Shown: positions 35,409-45,291, counted from the first letter of the stretch. The stretch is DNA of 64,000 nucleotides from 13-2-20CM-66-19 sp963760225 (GCA_963760225.1 CAVXCD010000001.1:124001-188000), one strand, 5' to 3'. Notes: generated by a model from the letters alone, not told the origin. Program-made: numbers and translations.

Positions 35409-38400
35409 ATGACCCCCGGCGGGCGCCGCGCCGCCTTCCGCCTGGCGCGCCTGCGCGTGGTGGTCCGCAGCCAGCAGCATGTAGAAGGCCGGCACTACGA
35501 ACAGCGTGAACAGCGTGCCGATCGAAAGTCCCGTCGCGATCACCAGGCCCATGGCGAAGCGCCCCGCGGCGCCGGCGCCGGTGGCGATCACCAGCGGAAT
35601 CACCCCGAGCACCATGGCGGCGGTCGTCATGAGGATCGGGCGCAGCCGCACCGCCGCGCCGTGCTCGATCGCCTCGCGCTTGCTCATGCCGCCGCGCTGC
35701 GACTCGTTGGCGAACTGCACGATGAGGATGCCGTGCTTGGAGACCAGCCCCATGAGCGTCACCAGGCCCACCTGGGTGAAGATGTTCAGGCTCGAGATCA
35801 GGTTGACGAAGATCAGCGCGCCGAACAGCGCCATCGGCACCGACACCAGGATCACCAGCGGGTCGCGCAGGCTGTTGAACTGTGCCGCGAGCGCCAGGAA
35901 CACGATGATCACCGCGAACAGCAGCGTCGTGGCGAAGCCGCCGGACTCCTGCACGAACTGGCGTGACTGGCCCGAATAATCCAGCTGATAGCCGCTCGGG
36001 GCGACCTCGATGAGCGCATCGTGCAGGAACTTGAGCGCCTCGCCCTGCGACATGCCGCTCGCGCCCGAGATGGTCGCGGAGTTGAGCTGCTGGAAGCGGT
36101 TGATCGACTCCGGCACCACCGCGTGCTTGAGGCTGGCGAGCGTAGCGGCAGGAATGACCGTGCCGTTGGGCGCGCGCACGTAGTAGTCCAGCACCTGGTT
36201 GGGATTCAAGCGATCCGTCTGCAGCACCTGCGGGATGACCTTGTAGGAGCGGCCCGCGATCGAGAAGTAGTTGACGTACCCGCCGCCGAGGGCGGCGCTC
36301 AACGCGCTGCCGACGTCCTGCTGCGTGAGCCCGAGCGTCGACACCAGGTCGCGGTCGACCACCACCGTCGACTGCGGCTTGTCGATCTTCAGATCCGTGT
36401 CGACGAAGTAGAACTTGCCGCTATCACGCGCCTTCCTCAGCACCGCCTGTGCCACTTCGTTGAGGTTCTGAAACGGCTCGGTAGTGTTGATGACCACCTG
36501 GACGGGCGCACCCTGGGCGCCCGGCAGCGACGGCAGGGCGAACACGAAGATCTGCCCGCCGGCGATCTTGCCCCAGGTCTGCTGCAGCACCTGCTGCAGC
36601 TCGTGCGCGGAGCGTTTGCGCTCATCCCAGGGCTTGAACACCATGCCGCCGAGTCCCTGCCCCGGGGTGGTGATCTGGAACATCATCTCGTACTCGGGCA
36701 GCTTTCGGCCAAGCGCGAACATCTGCTGTGAGTAACCGAGCATCTGCTGCGAGGTCGCATCCGGGGAGGCCTTGAGCTGGTAGAAGAGGAAGCCCTGGTC
36801 CTCCTCCGGGGTGAGCTCGGACTGCGAAGTCATGCCGAGCAGCACCGTGGCGCCGAACAGCATCAGACCCATCACCACCATCACGCTCCAGGTGCTGAGC
36901 GCCGCGCGCAGCACACGCTGGTAAGCGTTGCGCACCGCCGTGAACTGGCGGTCGATGAACTGCACGAAGCGCCCGCTCTCCTGCTCGCTGCTGAAGAAGC
37001 GCGAACACATCATCGGCGAGAGCGTCAGCGCGATCACCGCCGACACGGTCACCGCTCCTGCGAGCGTGAAGGCGAACTCGGTGAACAGCGCCCCGGTGAG
37101 CCCCTTCTGGAAGCCGATCGGCACGTACACCGCCACCAGCACCACAGTCATGGCGAGGATCGGTCCGCCGAGCTCGCGCGCCGCGAGCAGCGCCGCCTCG
37201 AGCGGGCCCTTGCCCTCCTCCTTCATGTGACGGTCGACGTTCTCGACCACGATGATGGCATCGTCGACCACCAGCCCGATGGCCAGCACCAAAGCCAGGA
37301 GCGTCAGCAGGTTTATCGAGTAGCCGAACGCCAGCATGATGAAGAAGGTGCCGACCAGCGACAGCGGCATGGCAATCACCGGGATGATCACCGCACGCAG
37401 GCTGCCGAGGAACAGGTAGATCACCAGCGTGACGATCAGCAGCGCCTCGATCAGCGTCTTCACCACCTCGTGGATCGAGGAGGTGACGAATTTGGTGCTG
37501 TCGTAGACGATCGTGCCCACCAGTCCGGTCGGCAGCTGCGACTGGATCTCGGGCATGTAGTCGCGCACGCGCTGCGCCACCTCGAGCAGGTTCGCCTCGG
37601 GTGCCACCTTGATGCCGATGAAGACCGCCAGCGTGCCGCTGAAGGACACGTTGCTGTCGTAGTCCTCGGCGCCGAGCACCACGGTGGCGACGTCCTGCAG
37701 CCGCACGATCGCCCCGTCTTTCTGCTTGATGGCGAGATTCTTGAATTCGTCCACCGAGTGCAGATCGGTGGCGGCGGTCAGATCGACGCTCACCATCTGC
37801 CCCTTGGTAGTGCCGACCGCCGCCAGGTAGTTGTTGGAACTGAGCGCCTGGAAGACGTCAGTGGCGGTGACGCCGTGCGCCGCCAGCTGCGCCGGATTGA
37901 GCCAGGCGCGCAGCGCGAACTGCCGCCCGCCTAAGATTTCCGCGGTCTGCACGCCCTGCAGCGCATCGAGCTTCGGCTTCACCACGCGTGCCAGGTAGTC
38001 GGTGATGCTGTTGGAGGGCAGCACGTCACTGCGGAAGCCGAGATACATGGCGTCGATCGTCTGTCCCACCGCTACGGTCAGCACCGGCTGCTGCGCCTGC
38101 GGCGGCAGCTGATTGCGCACCGAGGTGACCTGCGTCTGGATCTCGGTGAGCGCGCGGTTCGCGTCGTAATTGAGGCGCAGCGTGGCGGTGATGGTCGACA
38201 ACCCCGTGACGCTGGTGGAGGACAGGTAGTCGATGCCCTGGGCCTGCGCGATCGCCTGCTCGAGCGGCTGGGTGATGAAGCCGCCGACGGTGTCGGCATC
38301 CGCGCCGTAGTAGGCGGTGGTGATTGTGACGACGGCGTTCTCGGTCTTCGGGTACTGACGCACCTGCAGGTCGGAGAGCGCGCGCAGCCCGAGCACCAGA

Positions 38401-38462
38401 ATCAGCGCGCTGACGACGATCGCCAGCACCGGTTTCCTGATGAATACGTCGGTGAAGCTCAT
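35391..38462 (-). CDS. RND efflux pump, inner-membrane permease (HAE1 type)
   Basis: 1023 residues with the usual RND architecture: helix 1 (PVLAIVVSALILVLGLRALS), a porter domain, helices including GLVVDDAIIVVENVDRHM with the proton-relay Asp pair, and a repeated second half. It exports drugs or toxic organics by proton antiport through AcrA-like and TolC-like partners. The adaptor gene is 10 bases upstream; no outer-membrane channel gene is adjacent, so a shared TolC is likely. No linked regulator was seen. Confidence 0.95.
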   Translation of the reverse strand: MSFTDVFIRKPVLAIVVSALILVLGLRALSDLQVRQYPKTENAVVTITTAYYGADADTVGGFITQPLEQAIAQAQGIDYLSSTSVTGLSTITATLRLNYDANRALTEIQTQVTSVRNQLPPQAQQPVLTVAVGQTIDAMYLGFRSDVLPSNSITDYLARVVKPKLDALQGVQTAEILGGRQFALRAWLNPAQLAAHGVTATDVFQALSSNNYLAAVGTTKGQMVSVDLTAATDLHSVDEFKNLAIKQKDGAIVRLQDVATVVLGAEDYDSNVSFSGTLAVFIGIKVAPEANLLEVAQRVRDYMPEIQSQLPTGLVGTIVYDSTKFVTSSIHEVVKTLIEALLIVTLVIYLFLGSLRAVIIPVIAMPLSLVGTFFIMLAFGYSINLLTLLALVLAIGLVVDDAIIVVENVDRHMKEEGKGPLEAALLAARELGGPILAMTVVLVAVYVPIGFQKGLTGALFTEFAFTLAGAVTVSAVIALTLSPMMCSRFFSSEQESGRFVQFIDRQFTAVRNAYQRVLRAALSTWSVMVVMGLMLFGATVLLGMTSQSELTPEEDQGFLFYQLKASPDATSQQMLGYSQQMFALGRKLPEYEMMFQITTPGQGLGGMVFKPWDERKRSAHELQQVLQQTWGKIAGGQIFVFALPSLPGAQGAPVQVVINTTEPFQNLNEVAQAVLRKARDSGKFYFVDTDLKIDKPQSTVVVDRDLVSTLGLTQQDVGSALSAALGGGYVNYFSIAGRSYKVIPQVLQTDRLNPNQVLDYYVRAPNGTVIPAATLASLKHAVVPESINRFQQLNSATISGASGMSQGEALKFLHDALIEVAPSGYQLDYSGQSRQFVQESGGFATTLLFAVIIVFLALAAQFNSLRDPLVILVSVPMALFGALIFVNLISSLNIFTQVGLVTLMGLVSKHGILIVQFANESQRGGMSKREAIEHGAAVRLRPILMTTAAMVLGVIPLVIATGAGAAGRFAMGLVIATGLSIGTLFTLFVVPAFYMLLAADHHAQARQAEGGAAPAGGHSAPAT

Positions 38463-38472
38463 GGGCGCGCTC

Positions 38473-39708
38473 TTAGCGCTCCTGCGGCGTGGGACTCGGG
38501 CTGTCGGCGGGCTGCACGCTGTTGTCCACGCGGATCGGCGAGCCGGCCTTGAGTTTGATCTGACCGCTGGTCACTACTTCGACGCCCTCGGAGAGGCCAC
38601 TCAGGATCGCCACCTGGTCGCCGCGCGTCGGACCGCTCCTCACGAACTGCAGCTGCACCACCGGGGCATCCGCAGGCAGCTGCGGCCCCTTGGAGGGCGC
38701 CGGCTTGGCGGGGCGCGAGTCCGGCCCGCTGTTGTTCTCGATGGCCGCGGCCGCCTGCTGCTTGTCGAAGTCGGCCTTGGTCGTCACCACGTAGATGGTC
38801 TCGCCGTAGGGGTTGTAGACCACCGCGGTCTGCGGCAGCGTCAGGTAGCGCTGCTCCGTGCTGACATCGACGCTGACGTTGACGAACATCCCCGGGGTCA
38901 GCACGCGATCGGGGTTGGGCACCTCGGCCTCGACCTGCACGTTGCGTGTGTCGGTATCGACCTTCGGGCTGATGGCGTTCAGCGTGCCGGAGAAAACCTT
39001 GCCGGCGAAGGCATCGAGCGTGAGGGCGACCTTCTGCCCGTTGTGCAGATCCGCGAGCACCTTCTGCGGTACGTAGAAGTCGACGTACACCGGATCGAGC
39101 TGCTGCAGCGTCAGCACCATGTTGCCGGAATCGAGGTACGCGCCCGGGTTGACGGTGACGATGCCGACACGCCCGGCGAACGGCGCGCGCAGCTGTTTCT
39201 TCGACACGATCACCTGCTGCTGCGCGACCGCGGCTTCCTTGACCTTGAGGTCCGCGGCGGCCGTATCGTAATCGGCCTGGGCGATCACCTTGACGGCGAG
39301 CTGGTCCTGCGCGCGCTTGAACGTGACGCGCGCTAGATTCAGCTGCGCCTGCAGCTGCACCAGTTCCGCGACGTCCTCGCTGTCGCGCAGCTGCAGCAGC
39401 ACCTGGCCGGTCTTGACCTCGTCGCCCGACTTCACGTTGACGGCGGTCACGAGGCCCGCCACATCCAACGCCAGGTCCGCGCCGCGTGCCGCGCGCAGCG
39501 TGCCGACCGCGCGCAGCTGCGGCTGCCACTGCTGGTAGGTCGCCTTCGCGGTGCTCACCACCACCGGCGGCGGCGGCTTCATTCCGGCGATCATCTTCAT
39601 GATCATCAGCACCTTGATGCCGGCGATGAGGCCGATCAACCCGAGCACCGCCAGGATCATGTAGATCATGCGGCGGGTCGTGCTCGGTTTGTCTGCACGC
39701 GTCTGCAT
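38473..39708 (-). CDS. RND efflux periplasmic adaptor subunit
   Basis: 411 residues: an N-terminal anchor (MIYMILAVLGLIGLIAGIKV), a biotinyl-lipoyl-like hairpin (GLVTAVNVKSGDEVKTGQVL), a coiled coil (LVQLQAQLNLARVTFKRAQD) and beta-barrel segments (LRAPFAGRVGIVTVNPGAYL). The C-terminus has a linker rich in Ala, Pro and Lys. It bridges the permease at 35391-38462 to an outer-membrane channel. About 240 bases of apparently non-coding DNA separate it from gor upstream. Confidence 0.94.
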   Translation of the reverse strand: MQTRADKPSTTRRMIYMILAVLGLIGLIAGIKVLMIMKMIAGMKPPPPVVVSTAKATYQQWQPQLRAVGTLRAARGADLALDVAGLVTAVNVKSGDEVKTGQVLLQLRDSEDVAELVQLQAQLNLARVTFKRAQDQLAVKVIAQADYDTAAADLKVKEAAVAQQQVIVSKKQLRAPFAGRVGIVTVNPGAYLDSGNMVLTLQQLDPVYVDFYVPQKVLADLHNGQKVALTLDAFAGKVFSGTLNAISPKVDTDTRNVQVEAEVPNPDRVLTPGMFVNVSVDVSTEQRYLTLPQTAVVYNPYGETIYVVTTKADFDKQQAAAAIENNSGPDSRPAKPAPSKGPQLPADAPVVQLQFVRSGPTRGDQVAILSGLSEGVEVVTSGQIKLKAGSPIRVDNSVQPADSPSPTPQER

Positions 39709-39946
39709 GCGCGGCCTCCCTCAATCCATTCATGTTGGCGGCCGTGCCCGCGTTTCGGTGGACGGCTTTGTTGCGCGCTGCGGCACGTGCGTCGCGAGCG
39801 GGAGCGACGGGGCGCTATTCTGCCAAAACCCGCGCCGTCGTGACGATTACTTTGGGGAACGCCCCGCCGCGCCGGCGTGTGTGTCTGCCGCGCGGCTCTA
39901 TCTCGTTAGGGTCAGCCCGGACTGCCTCTTGCGCGCCTTTGGTCGG

Positions 39947-41296
39947 CTAACGCAGGGTAACGAGCTCCTCGGCGCTCGTCGGGTGGATCGCGACGGTGTC
40001 GTCGAAGTCCCGCTTGGTGGCGCCCATGCGCACCGCCACGGCGAAACCCTGCAGCATCTCGTCCGCCCCCTGTCCCACCACGTGCAGCCCGACGATGCGT
40101 TGCTCGGCGCCCGCGGTCACCAGCTTCACCTCCGAGCGCGGCCTCGCGGTGGTGAGGGCGTGGTAGAGCGCGACGAAACTGGAGTGGAACACCTTGACGT
40201 TATGCGCGCCGTAACGCTCGCGCGCCGCACTCTCCGACAGCCCCACCGTGCCGAGCGGCGGACGGCCGAAGATCACCGTCGGGATGTTCTCGTAGTCAAG
40301 GTGCCGGTCGCTCTGTCCGCCGAACAGGCGGTCCGACAGTCGCCGTCCGGCGGCGATTGCCACCGGGGTGAGCTGCACGCGTCCGGTGACGTCGCCGATG
40401 GCGTAGACGCCCGGCGTACTGGTCGCCTGGTACAGGTCGGTGGCGATAAAGCCCTGCGCGTCGAGGCGCACACCCGCGCGCTCGAGCGCGAGATCCTCCA
40501 CCTGCGCGAGGCGACCGATCGCCCACAGTACGCAGTCGAACGGCCCGAGGCGCCGGCCGTCGCGCGCCTCGAGCGTGAGTGCGCCGTCGCGGCGCGTCAA
40601 CGCGGTGAGCGCGACCTGGGTCATGATCTCCACGCCCTCCCCGGCCAGGATCCGCAGGATCCCCTCCCCGAGCATCGGGTCGAAGGCGCGCAGCGCCGTC
40701 TCCCCGCGCAGCACTAACGTGGTGCGCGCGCCGAGGCCCGCGAGGATACCGGCGAGCTCGACGCCGATGTAGCTGCTGCCGACGACTGCGACGCGCCCGG
40801 GCCGCGCGTCGAGCGTGAAGAATCCGTCGGAGGTGATGCCGAGCTCGGCGCCGGGGATCGGCGGCACGAGTGGTCGCCCGCCGGTCGCCACCACGATGTG
40901 CGCGGCGGCGAGCGTGCGTCCGCCAGCGCTCACGCTGTGCGCATCGAGGAAAGCGGCGCGCGCGCGGATCAGCTCGATGTTGCGCCTGGCGAGGTTCGCC
41001 GCGTAGATGCCGTTGAGCCGCTCGATGTAGGCGTCGCGTCGGGCGCGCAGCAGCGGCCAGTCGAGCCCGCGCTCCTCGACGCTGAAGCCGTAGTCGCGGG
41101 CATCGTGCAGCGCGCTGCCGAGCTCGGCGGCGTTCCACATGATCTTCTTCGGCACGCAGCCGCGGTTGACGCAGGTGCCGCCGAGCGCGTCGGGCTCCAC
41201 CAGCACCACGCGCGCGCCGTGTTCGGCAGCGCGCTGCGCCGCCGCCAGCCCGCCGCTGCCGCCACCGATCACCACCAGATCGAAACCTTCAGCCAT
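39947..41296 (-). CDS. gor: Glutathione-disulfide reductase
   Basis: 449 residues. FAD motif VVIGGGSGGLAAAQRAAEHG, redox disulfide C42/C47 in GGTCVNRGCVPKK, the nucleotide-binding motif VAVVGSSYIGVELAGILAGL, and the C-terminal active-site HPTSAEELVTLR. This set fits glutathione reductase rather than lipoamide dehydrogenase. It regenerates glutathione with NADPH, which PntAB could supply. It diverges from prlC. Confidence 0.93.
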   Translation of the reverse strand: MAEGFDLVVIGGGSGGLAAAQRAAEHGARVVLVEPDALGGTCVNRGCVPKKIMWNAAELGSALHDARDYGFSVEERGLDWPLLRARRDAYIERLNGIYAANLARRNIELIRARAAFLDAHSVSAGGRTLAAAHIVVATGGRPLVPPIPGAELGITSDGFFTLDARPGRVAVVGSSYIGVELAGILAGLGARTTLVLRGETALRAFDPMLGEGILRILAGEGVEIMTQVALTALTRRDGALTLEARDGRRLGPFDCVLWAIGRLAQVEDLALERAGVRLDAQGFIATDLYQATSTPGVYAIGDVTGRVQLTPVAIAAGRRLSDRLFGGQSDRHLDYENIPTVIFGRPPLGTVGLSESAARERYGAHNVKVFHSSFVALYHALTTARPRSEVKLVTAGAEQRIVGLHVVGQGADEMLQGFAVAVRMGATKRDFDDTVAIHPTSAEELVTLR

Positions 41297-41430
41297 GGCA
41301 CCCTCGCAAGGACCTGCAGCGCATGTTAGCGAAAGAAAGCGCGCCCGGGGCTAAGCAGCGCGGCGCGGCGCGCCGCGGCGCGGGGCCGCGGCTACAATGG
41401 CGCCCGGGGCACCCGCAGGACGAGGCGCGC

Positions 41431-43467
41431 ATGGACAACCCGTTACTCGCCGAGCAGGACCTGCCGGCCTTCAGGCAGATCCTTCCCGAGCACGTCGAGC
41501 CGGCGGTGCGCGAGCTGCTGGCGGCGAACCGTGCGCGCATCGGCGAGCTCGCGCAGCTGGCGCAACCGACCTTCGCCACGCTGGTCGAGCCGCTGGAAGA
41601 GCTGCACCACCGCACCTCGCGCACCTGGTCGCCGGTGAGCCATCTGAACGCGGTGCTCAACTCGGCGACGCTGCGCGAGAGCTACAACGCCTGCCTGCCG
41701 CTGTTGTCGGCCTACCAGACCGACCTGGCGCAGAGCGAGCCGCTCTACCGCGCCTACCGCGCCATCGCCGCGCAGCAGGGGGCGGTGCTCGCCCCGGTGC
41801 AGCGCCAGCTCCTCGAGCACACGGTACGCGACTTTCGCCTCGCCGGCGTCGGGCTGCCCGCCGAGCGCAAGGAGCGCTTCAAGTCGGCGATGCTCGAGCT
41901 CGCCAAACTGCAGGCGAAGTTCGAGGAGAACGTGCTCGACTGCACCAATCACTGGACGCGGCACGTGCAGGACGCCGACGAGCTGCGCGGCCTCAACGAG
42001 ACGCTCATCGAGCAGGCGCGCCGCCGCGCGCAGGAGCGCGACGCCGCGGGCTGGATCCTGAGCCTCGACCAACCGACTTACGTCGCGGTGGTAACCGATG
42101 CCGAATCGCCGGCTCTGCGGCGCGCATTCTACGAGGCCTGGAACACACGCGCTTCCGACCAGGGTCCGTGCGCCGGGCGCTGGGACAACTCCCCGGTGAT
42201 GGAGCAGATCCTGGCGCGGCGGCACGAGGCGGCGCGGCTGCTCGATTTCGAAAGCTACGCGCACTTCGCCCTGGCGCGGCGCATGGCGCACTCGGTCGAC
42301 GAAGTACTCGGCTTTCTCGGCGAGCTCGCCGCGAGTGCGCGCGGCGCGGCGCAGGCGGAGTTCGCCGAGCTCGAGGAGTTCGCCGGCCGGCGCCTCGAGG
42401 CCTGGGACGTGAGCTTTTATGCGGAAGCGCTGCAGCGCGAGCGTTTCAGTGTCTCGCAGGAAGAGCTGCGACCGTACTTTCCGCTCCCTAAGGTGCTCGC
42501 CGGGCTGTTCGAGGTCGCCGAGCGGCTGTTCGACATCCGCATCACCGAGCGCAGCGGCGTGCCGCTGTGGCATGCGGACGTGCGTTTCTTCGACATCGCC
42601 GCGGCGGGCGGCGAGGCGCTCGGCAGCTTTTATCTCGATGCCTACGCGCGCTCCAACAAGCGCAGCGGCGCCTGGATGGACGAGTGCGTCGGCAGGAAGC
42701 GCCTGTCCTCGGGAGCGGCGCTGCCGGTCGCCTATCTGGTGTGCAACTTCCTGCCGCCGGGTGCGCAGCGCCCGGCGCTGCTGACACACGACGACGTGGT
42801 GACGCTGTTCCACGAGTTCGGCCACGGCCTGCACCACCTGCTGACGCGCGTCGATTATCCGAGCATCGCCGGCATCAACGGCGTCGCCTGGGACGCGGTC
42901 GAGCTGCCGAGCCAGTTCTTCGAGAACTACGCCTGGGACGGCGCGGTGCTGCAGCGCATCTCCGGGCACTTCGAGAGCGGCGCGCCGCTGCCCACCGGCC
43001 AGCAGGCGCGGCTGCGCGCCACGCGCAGCTTCCAGGCGGGGCTTTCCATGGTGCGGCAGCTCGAGTTCGCGCTGTTCGATTTCCGCCTGCACGGTGAATA
43101 TTCACCCGAGCGCGGCGCGCGCGTCGCGGAAGTTCTGCACGAGGTGCGCAGCAGCGTCGCGGTCGTGCCGGTGCCGCAGTGGAATCGCTTCGCGCACAGC
43201 TTCGGGCACATTTTCGCCGGCGGCTACGCCGCCGGTTACTACAGCTACAAGTGGGCGGAGGTGCTGGCGGCAGACGCGTTCGCCGCCTTCCAGGAGAGCG
43301 GCGTGTTCGACCGCGCCACGGCACAGCGCTTCCTCGACGCTATCTTGAGCCGCGGCGGCAGCCGCGACGCGCTGGAAGCGTTCATCGAGTTCCGCGGGCG
43401 CCGCCCGGACGTGCGGGCGCTGCTGCGCCAGCACGGCATCGACCATGCTGGCGAGCTGGCCTCGTGA
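41431..43467 (+). CDS. prlC: Oligopeptidase A
   Basis: 678 residues, close to E. coli OpdA/PrlC (680). The M3 zinc-binding motif is LFHEFGHGLHHLL (His461, Glu462, His465), with the downstream Glu ligand region SIAGINGVAWDAVELPSQFF. The N-terminus NPLLAEQDLPAFRQILPEHV is typical. It degrades signal peptides and short oligopeptides in the cytoplasm. ATG 41431 has GAGG about six bases upstream; the longer upstream frame is unlike the family. The stop overlaps the next GTG start (GTGA). Confidence 0.96.
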   Translation: MDNPLLAEQDLPAFRQILPEHVEPAVRELLAANRARIGELAQLAQPTFATLVEPLEELHHRTSRTWSPVSHLNAVLNSATLRESYNACLPLLSAYQTDLAQSEPLYRAYRAIAAQQGAVLAPVQRQLLEHTVRDFRLAGVGLPAERKERFKSAMLELAKLQAKFEENVLDCTNHWTRHVQDADELRGLNETLIEQARRRAQERDAAGWILSLDQPTYVAVVTDAESPALRRAFYEAWNTRASDQGPCAGRWDNSPVMEQILARRHEAARLLDFESYAHFALARRMAHSVDEVLGFLGELAASARGAAQAEFAELEEFAGRRLEAWDVSFYAEALQRERFSVSQEELRPYFPLPKVLAGLFEVAERLFDIRITERSGVPLWHADVRFFDIAAAGGEALGSFYLDAYARSNKRSGAWMDECVGRKRLSSGAALPVAYLVCNFLPPGAQRPALLTHDDVVTLFHEFGHGLHHLLTRVDYPSIAGINGVAWDAVELPSQFFENYAWDGAVLQRISGHFESGAPLPTGQQARLRATRSFQAGLSMVRQLEFALFDFRLHGEYSPERGARVAEVLHEVRSSVAVVPVPQWNRFAHSFGHIFAGGYAAGYYSYKWAEVLAADAFAAFQESGVFDRATAQRFLDAILSRGGSRDALEAFIEFRGRRPDVRALLRQHGIDHAGELAS

Positions 43468-44087
43468 GCCGCCGCGCGCTGGCGCTGTCCCTCGCCGCGC
43501 TGCTGGCGCTCGCCGCGGCGCTCGCCACGGCTCACGCCGAAACGCTCTACGTGGTCGAGCAGGTCGTGGTCAACGTCAACAGCGCCCCGGATGCGAGCGG
43601 CGAGCGTATCGCCACGGTGAAGAGCGGCGAAGGCGTGGAGCTCCTCGAGCGCCAGGGTGAGCAGGTGCATGTGCGACTGGTGGGCGGGCGCGACGGCTGG
43701 ATCCGCGCGGGCTACCTGTCGGCGGCGGCGCCGTTAAGGACCCAGCTGGCGCAGCGCGACGCGGAAGTGGCGCGCCTGCAGGACGAGGTGAACCGGCTCA
43801 CGGCGCAACCCGCCGCGGCCCGCAGCCCTGCCGCCGGCGCCGTCCCCTCCGCGGCCTTGCCGGCTGCGGCGCCTGCGGCTGCGGGGCCTCCCGCTGGGGT
43901 CGCGCCTGAGGATCCGGGAAACTCCTCCGGGATGCTGTTCGCCGGCAGCCCCGCCGAACACCCGGTGCGCGCGTGGCCGTGGGCGCTCGGTGGCGCACTG
44001 CTCGGGCTCGCCGTCGGTTTCGCGGTCGGCGTCGTGCTGCTCGACCGCCACATCCGCCGCAAGTACGGGGGACTGCGCATTTACTGA
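43464..44087 (+). CDS. SH3-domain membrane protein (TIGR04211/YgiM-like)
   Basis: 207 residues from GTG 43464, coupled to prlC. A signal peptide (ALALSLAALLALAAALATAH), an SH3b domain (LYVVEQVVVNVNSAPDASGE through VRLVGGRDGWIRAGYLS), a short coiled coil (LRTQLAQRDAEVARLQDEVN), an Ala/Pro linker and a C-terminal membrane helix (WPWALGGALLGLAVGFAVGV) with a basic tail. This matches the layout of YgiM-type proteins, though the linker is longer. The role is unknown, probably at the envelope. Confidence 0.85.
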   Translation: MSRRALALSLAALLALAAALATAHAETLYVVEQVVVNVNSAPDASGERIATVKSGEGVELLERQGEQVHVRLVGGRDGWIRAGYLSAAAPLRTQLAQRDAEVARLQDEVNRLTAQPAAARSPAAGAVPSAALPAAAPAAAGPPAGVAPEDPGNSSGMLFAGSPAEHPVRAWPWALGGALLGLAVGFAVGVVLLDRHIRRKYGGLRIY

Positions 44088-44123
44088 AAGCACTTGAGAG
44101 TCGGCGCGGCCCCACGTACAAAG

Positions 44124-44188
44124 TCAAACCGCCCGGAGGGAGGTTGATGGCCCGGATCGAAAGTGTGCGCCGTGTCGCGGCGCAGCAC
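44124..44188 (+). promoter_or_regulatory. Two-hairpin leader around a short reading frame
   Basis: TCAAACC (44124-44130, one bulged A) can pair with GGTTGA (44142-44147), placing the ribosome-binding GGAGGGA in the loop and the A of the ATG in the stem. A second hairpin pairs GTGTGCGCC (44163-44171) with GGCGCAGCAC (44179-44188, one bulged G). These are pairings I can draw by eye; function is conjecture. Confidence 0.35.
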
Positions 44189-44212
44189 GCTGCCAGCTGC
44201 CTACACTGGTGA
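44147..44212 (+). CDS. Possible 21-residue leader peptide
   Basis: ATG 44147 is preceded by CGGAGGGAGGTTG, one of the strongest ribosome-binding sequences in the window, and reads 21 codons (MARIESVRRVAAQHAASCLH then W) to TGA at 44212. It lies 71 bases upstream of the HD gene. No homologue is recognised; it may be a translated leader or chance. Confidence 0.35.
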   Translation: MARIESVRRVAAQHAASCLHW

Positions 44213-44283
44213 TTAAGCCATGGATTTCGGCCCACGGGTGGGGAACAACAGGGCCCGCAGAAGCGAAGCCTCTAGCGTCAACA

Positions 44284-45291
44284 ATGAGCAGCATCAGGCG
44301 CAGTGATTTCGACGTAACCAACAGCGTGCAGGTGAGCTCGCCGCAGGCGGTGTTCGCCGCCGTGGAGAAGCTGTGCCGCCCGACCTGGCCCGAGCTTTCC
44401 CTGGATCCGCTCGCGCGCGCGTTCACCCACTTCGAGCGGCTGTTCGCCGGTGACGTGCCCGGCTGGCACGGCGTCGACACCGTCTATCACGACCGCCAGC
44501 ACACGCTGGACATAACGCTGGCTCTGGCGCGCCTGCTGGTCGGCTACGAGCAGCAGCAGCCGCAGGATGCGCGCCTCGGCGGCACGCGTGCCCTCGTCGG
44601 CCTCATCACCGGGCTGTTTCACGACGTCGGTTACCTGCGCCGCGCCGACGATCGGCACTCGCGCAACGGCGCGGAATTCACCCGCACCCACGTGGCGCGC
44701 GGCGCGCGCTTCCTCGGGGAGTACCTGCCCGAGCTCGGGCTCGCCGCGTGGGCACCGGTCGCCAGCGAGATCGTGCACTTCACCGGTTACGAAGTGCCGT
44801 TCGCGCACATCAAGTCGCAGGTGCAAGAGCCGCGCGACATCGTCATCGGCCACCTGCTCGGCACGGCCGACATGATCGCGCAGATGGCCGACCGCTGTTA
44901 TCTGGAGAAGTGCCGCGACCGGCTGTACGCGGAGTTCGTGCTCGGCGGGGTGGCACTGCCCTTCAGCGAAGGTTACCCACAGGTCAAGTACGCCTCGGGC
45001 CTCGACCTGCTGCGCCAGACGCCGGAATTCGTGAGCGACGTGCGCCAGAAGCGCCTCGACGGCGATTTCCAGGCCGCCTATCGCTGGCTGGAGATTCTGT
45101 TCGGTGGACATAACCCATACCTCGACGCCATCGACCGCAACGTCGAGTACCTGCGCCAGGTGCTGCGCAGCGAGAGCTGGCAGCTGCTGCGGCGCCGACC
45201 ACCCATTTTTGCCGCCACCGAGGACGCCATGACCACCATGCGCGGCCTGATGCTGGGGCATATCAAGCGGGTCTGGGCCGGTTATACCTGA
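44284..45291 (+). CDS. HD-domain phosphohydrolase
   Basis: 335 residues from ATG 44284. The metal-dependent HD fold is visible: His69 in YHDRQHTLDITLALARLL, His113-Asp114 in LITGLFHDVGYL, a His in EIVHFTGYE, and Asp196 in GTADMIAQMAD. This order resembles cyclic-nucleotide phosphodiesterase-like HD proteins. The GYP motif of c-di-GMP-specific HD-GYP proteins is absent, so the substrate is open. It is followed by a GGDEF-EAL gene, which suggests a nucleotide-signalling role. Confidence 0.82.
   Translation: MSSIRRSDFDVTNSVQVSSPQAVFAAVEKLCRPTWPELSLDPLARAFTHFERLFAGDVPGWHGVDTVYHDRQHTLDITLALARLLVGYEQQQPQDARLGGTRALVGLITGLFHDVGYLRRADDRHSRNGAEFTRTHVARGARFLGEYLPELGLAAWAPVASEIVHFTGYEVPFAHIKSQVQEPRDIVIGHLLGTADMIAQMADRCYLEKCRDRLYAEFVLGGVALPFSEGYPQVKYASGLDLLRQTPEFVSDVRQKRLDGDFQAAYRWLEILFGGHNPYLDAIDRNVEYLRQVLRSESWQLLRRRPPIFAATEDAMTTMRGLMLGHIKRVWAGYT

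Noticed and set aside
39709..39946. A gene in the gap between gor and the RND adaptor gene
   Set aside because: Frames here are short or Arg/Ala-rich continuations of shadows opposite gor; there is no ribosome-binding site, domain or RNA-gene structure. I see only non-coding DNA that should hold the adaptor promoter.
44101..44283. Cyclic-di-GMP (GEMM) riboswitch upstream of the HD gene
   Set aside because: CACGTACAAAGTCAAACC superficially resembles the GEMM 5' side, but the GAAA tetraloop, the GGGACGCAAAGCC segment and the receptor helix are not found in the required order.
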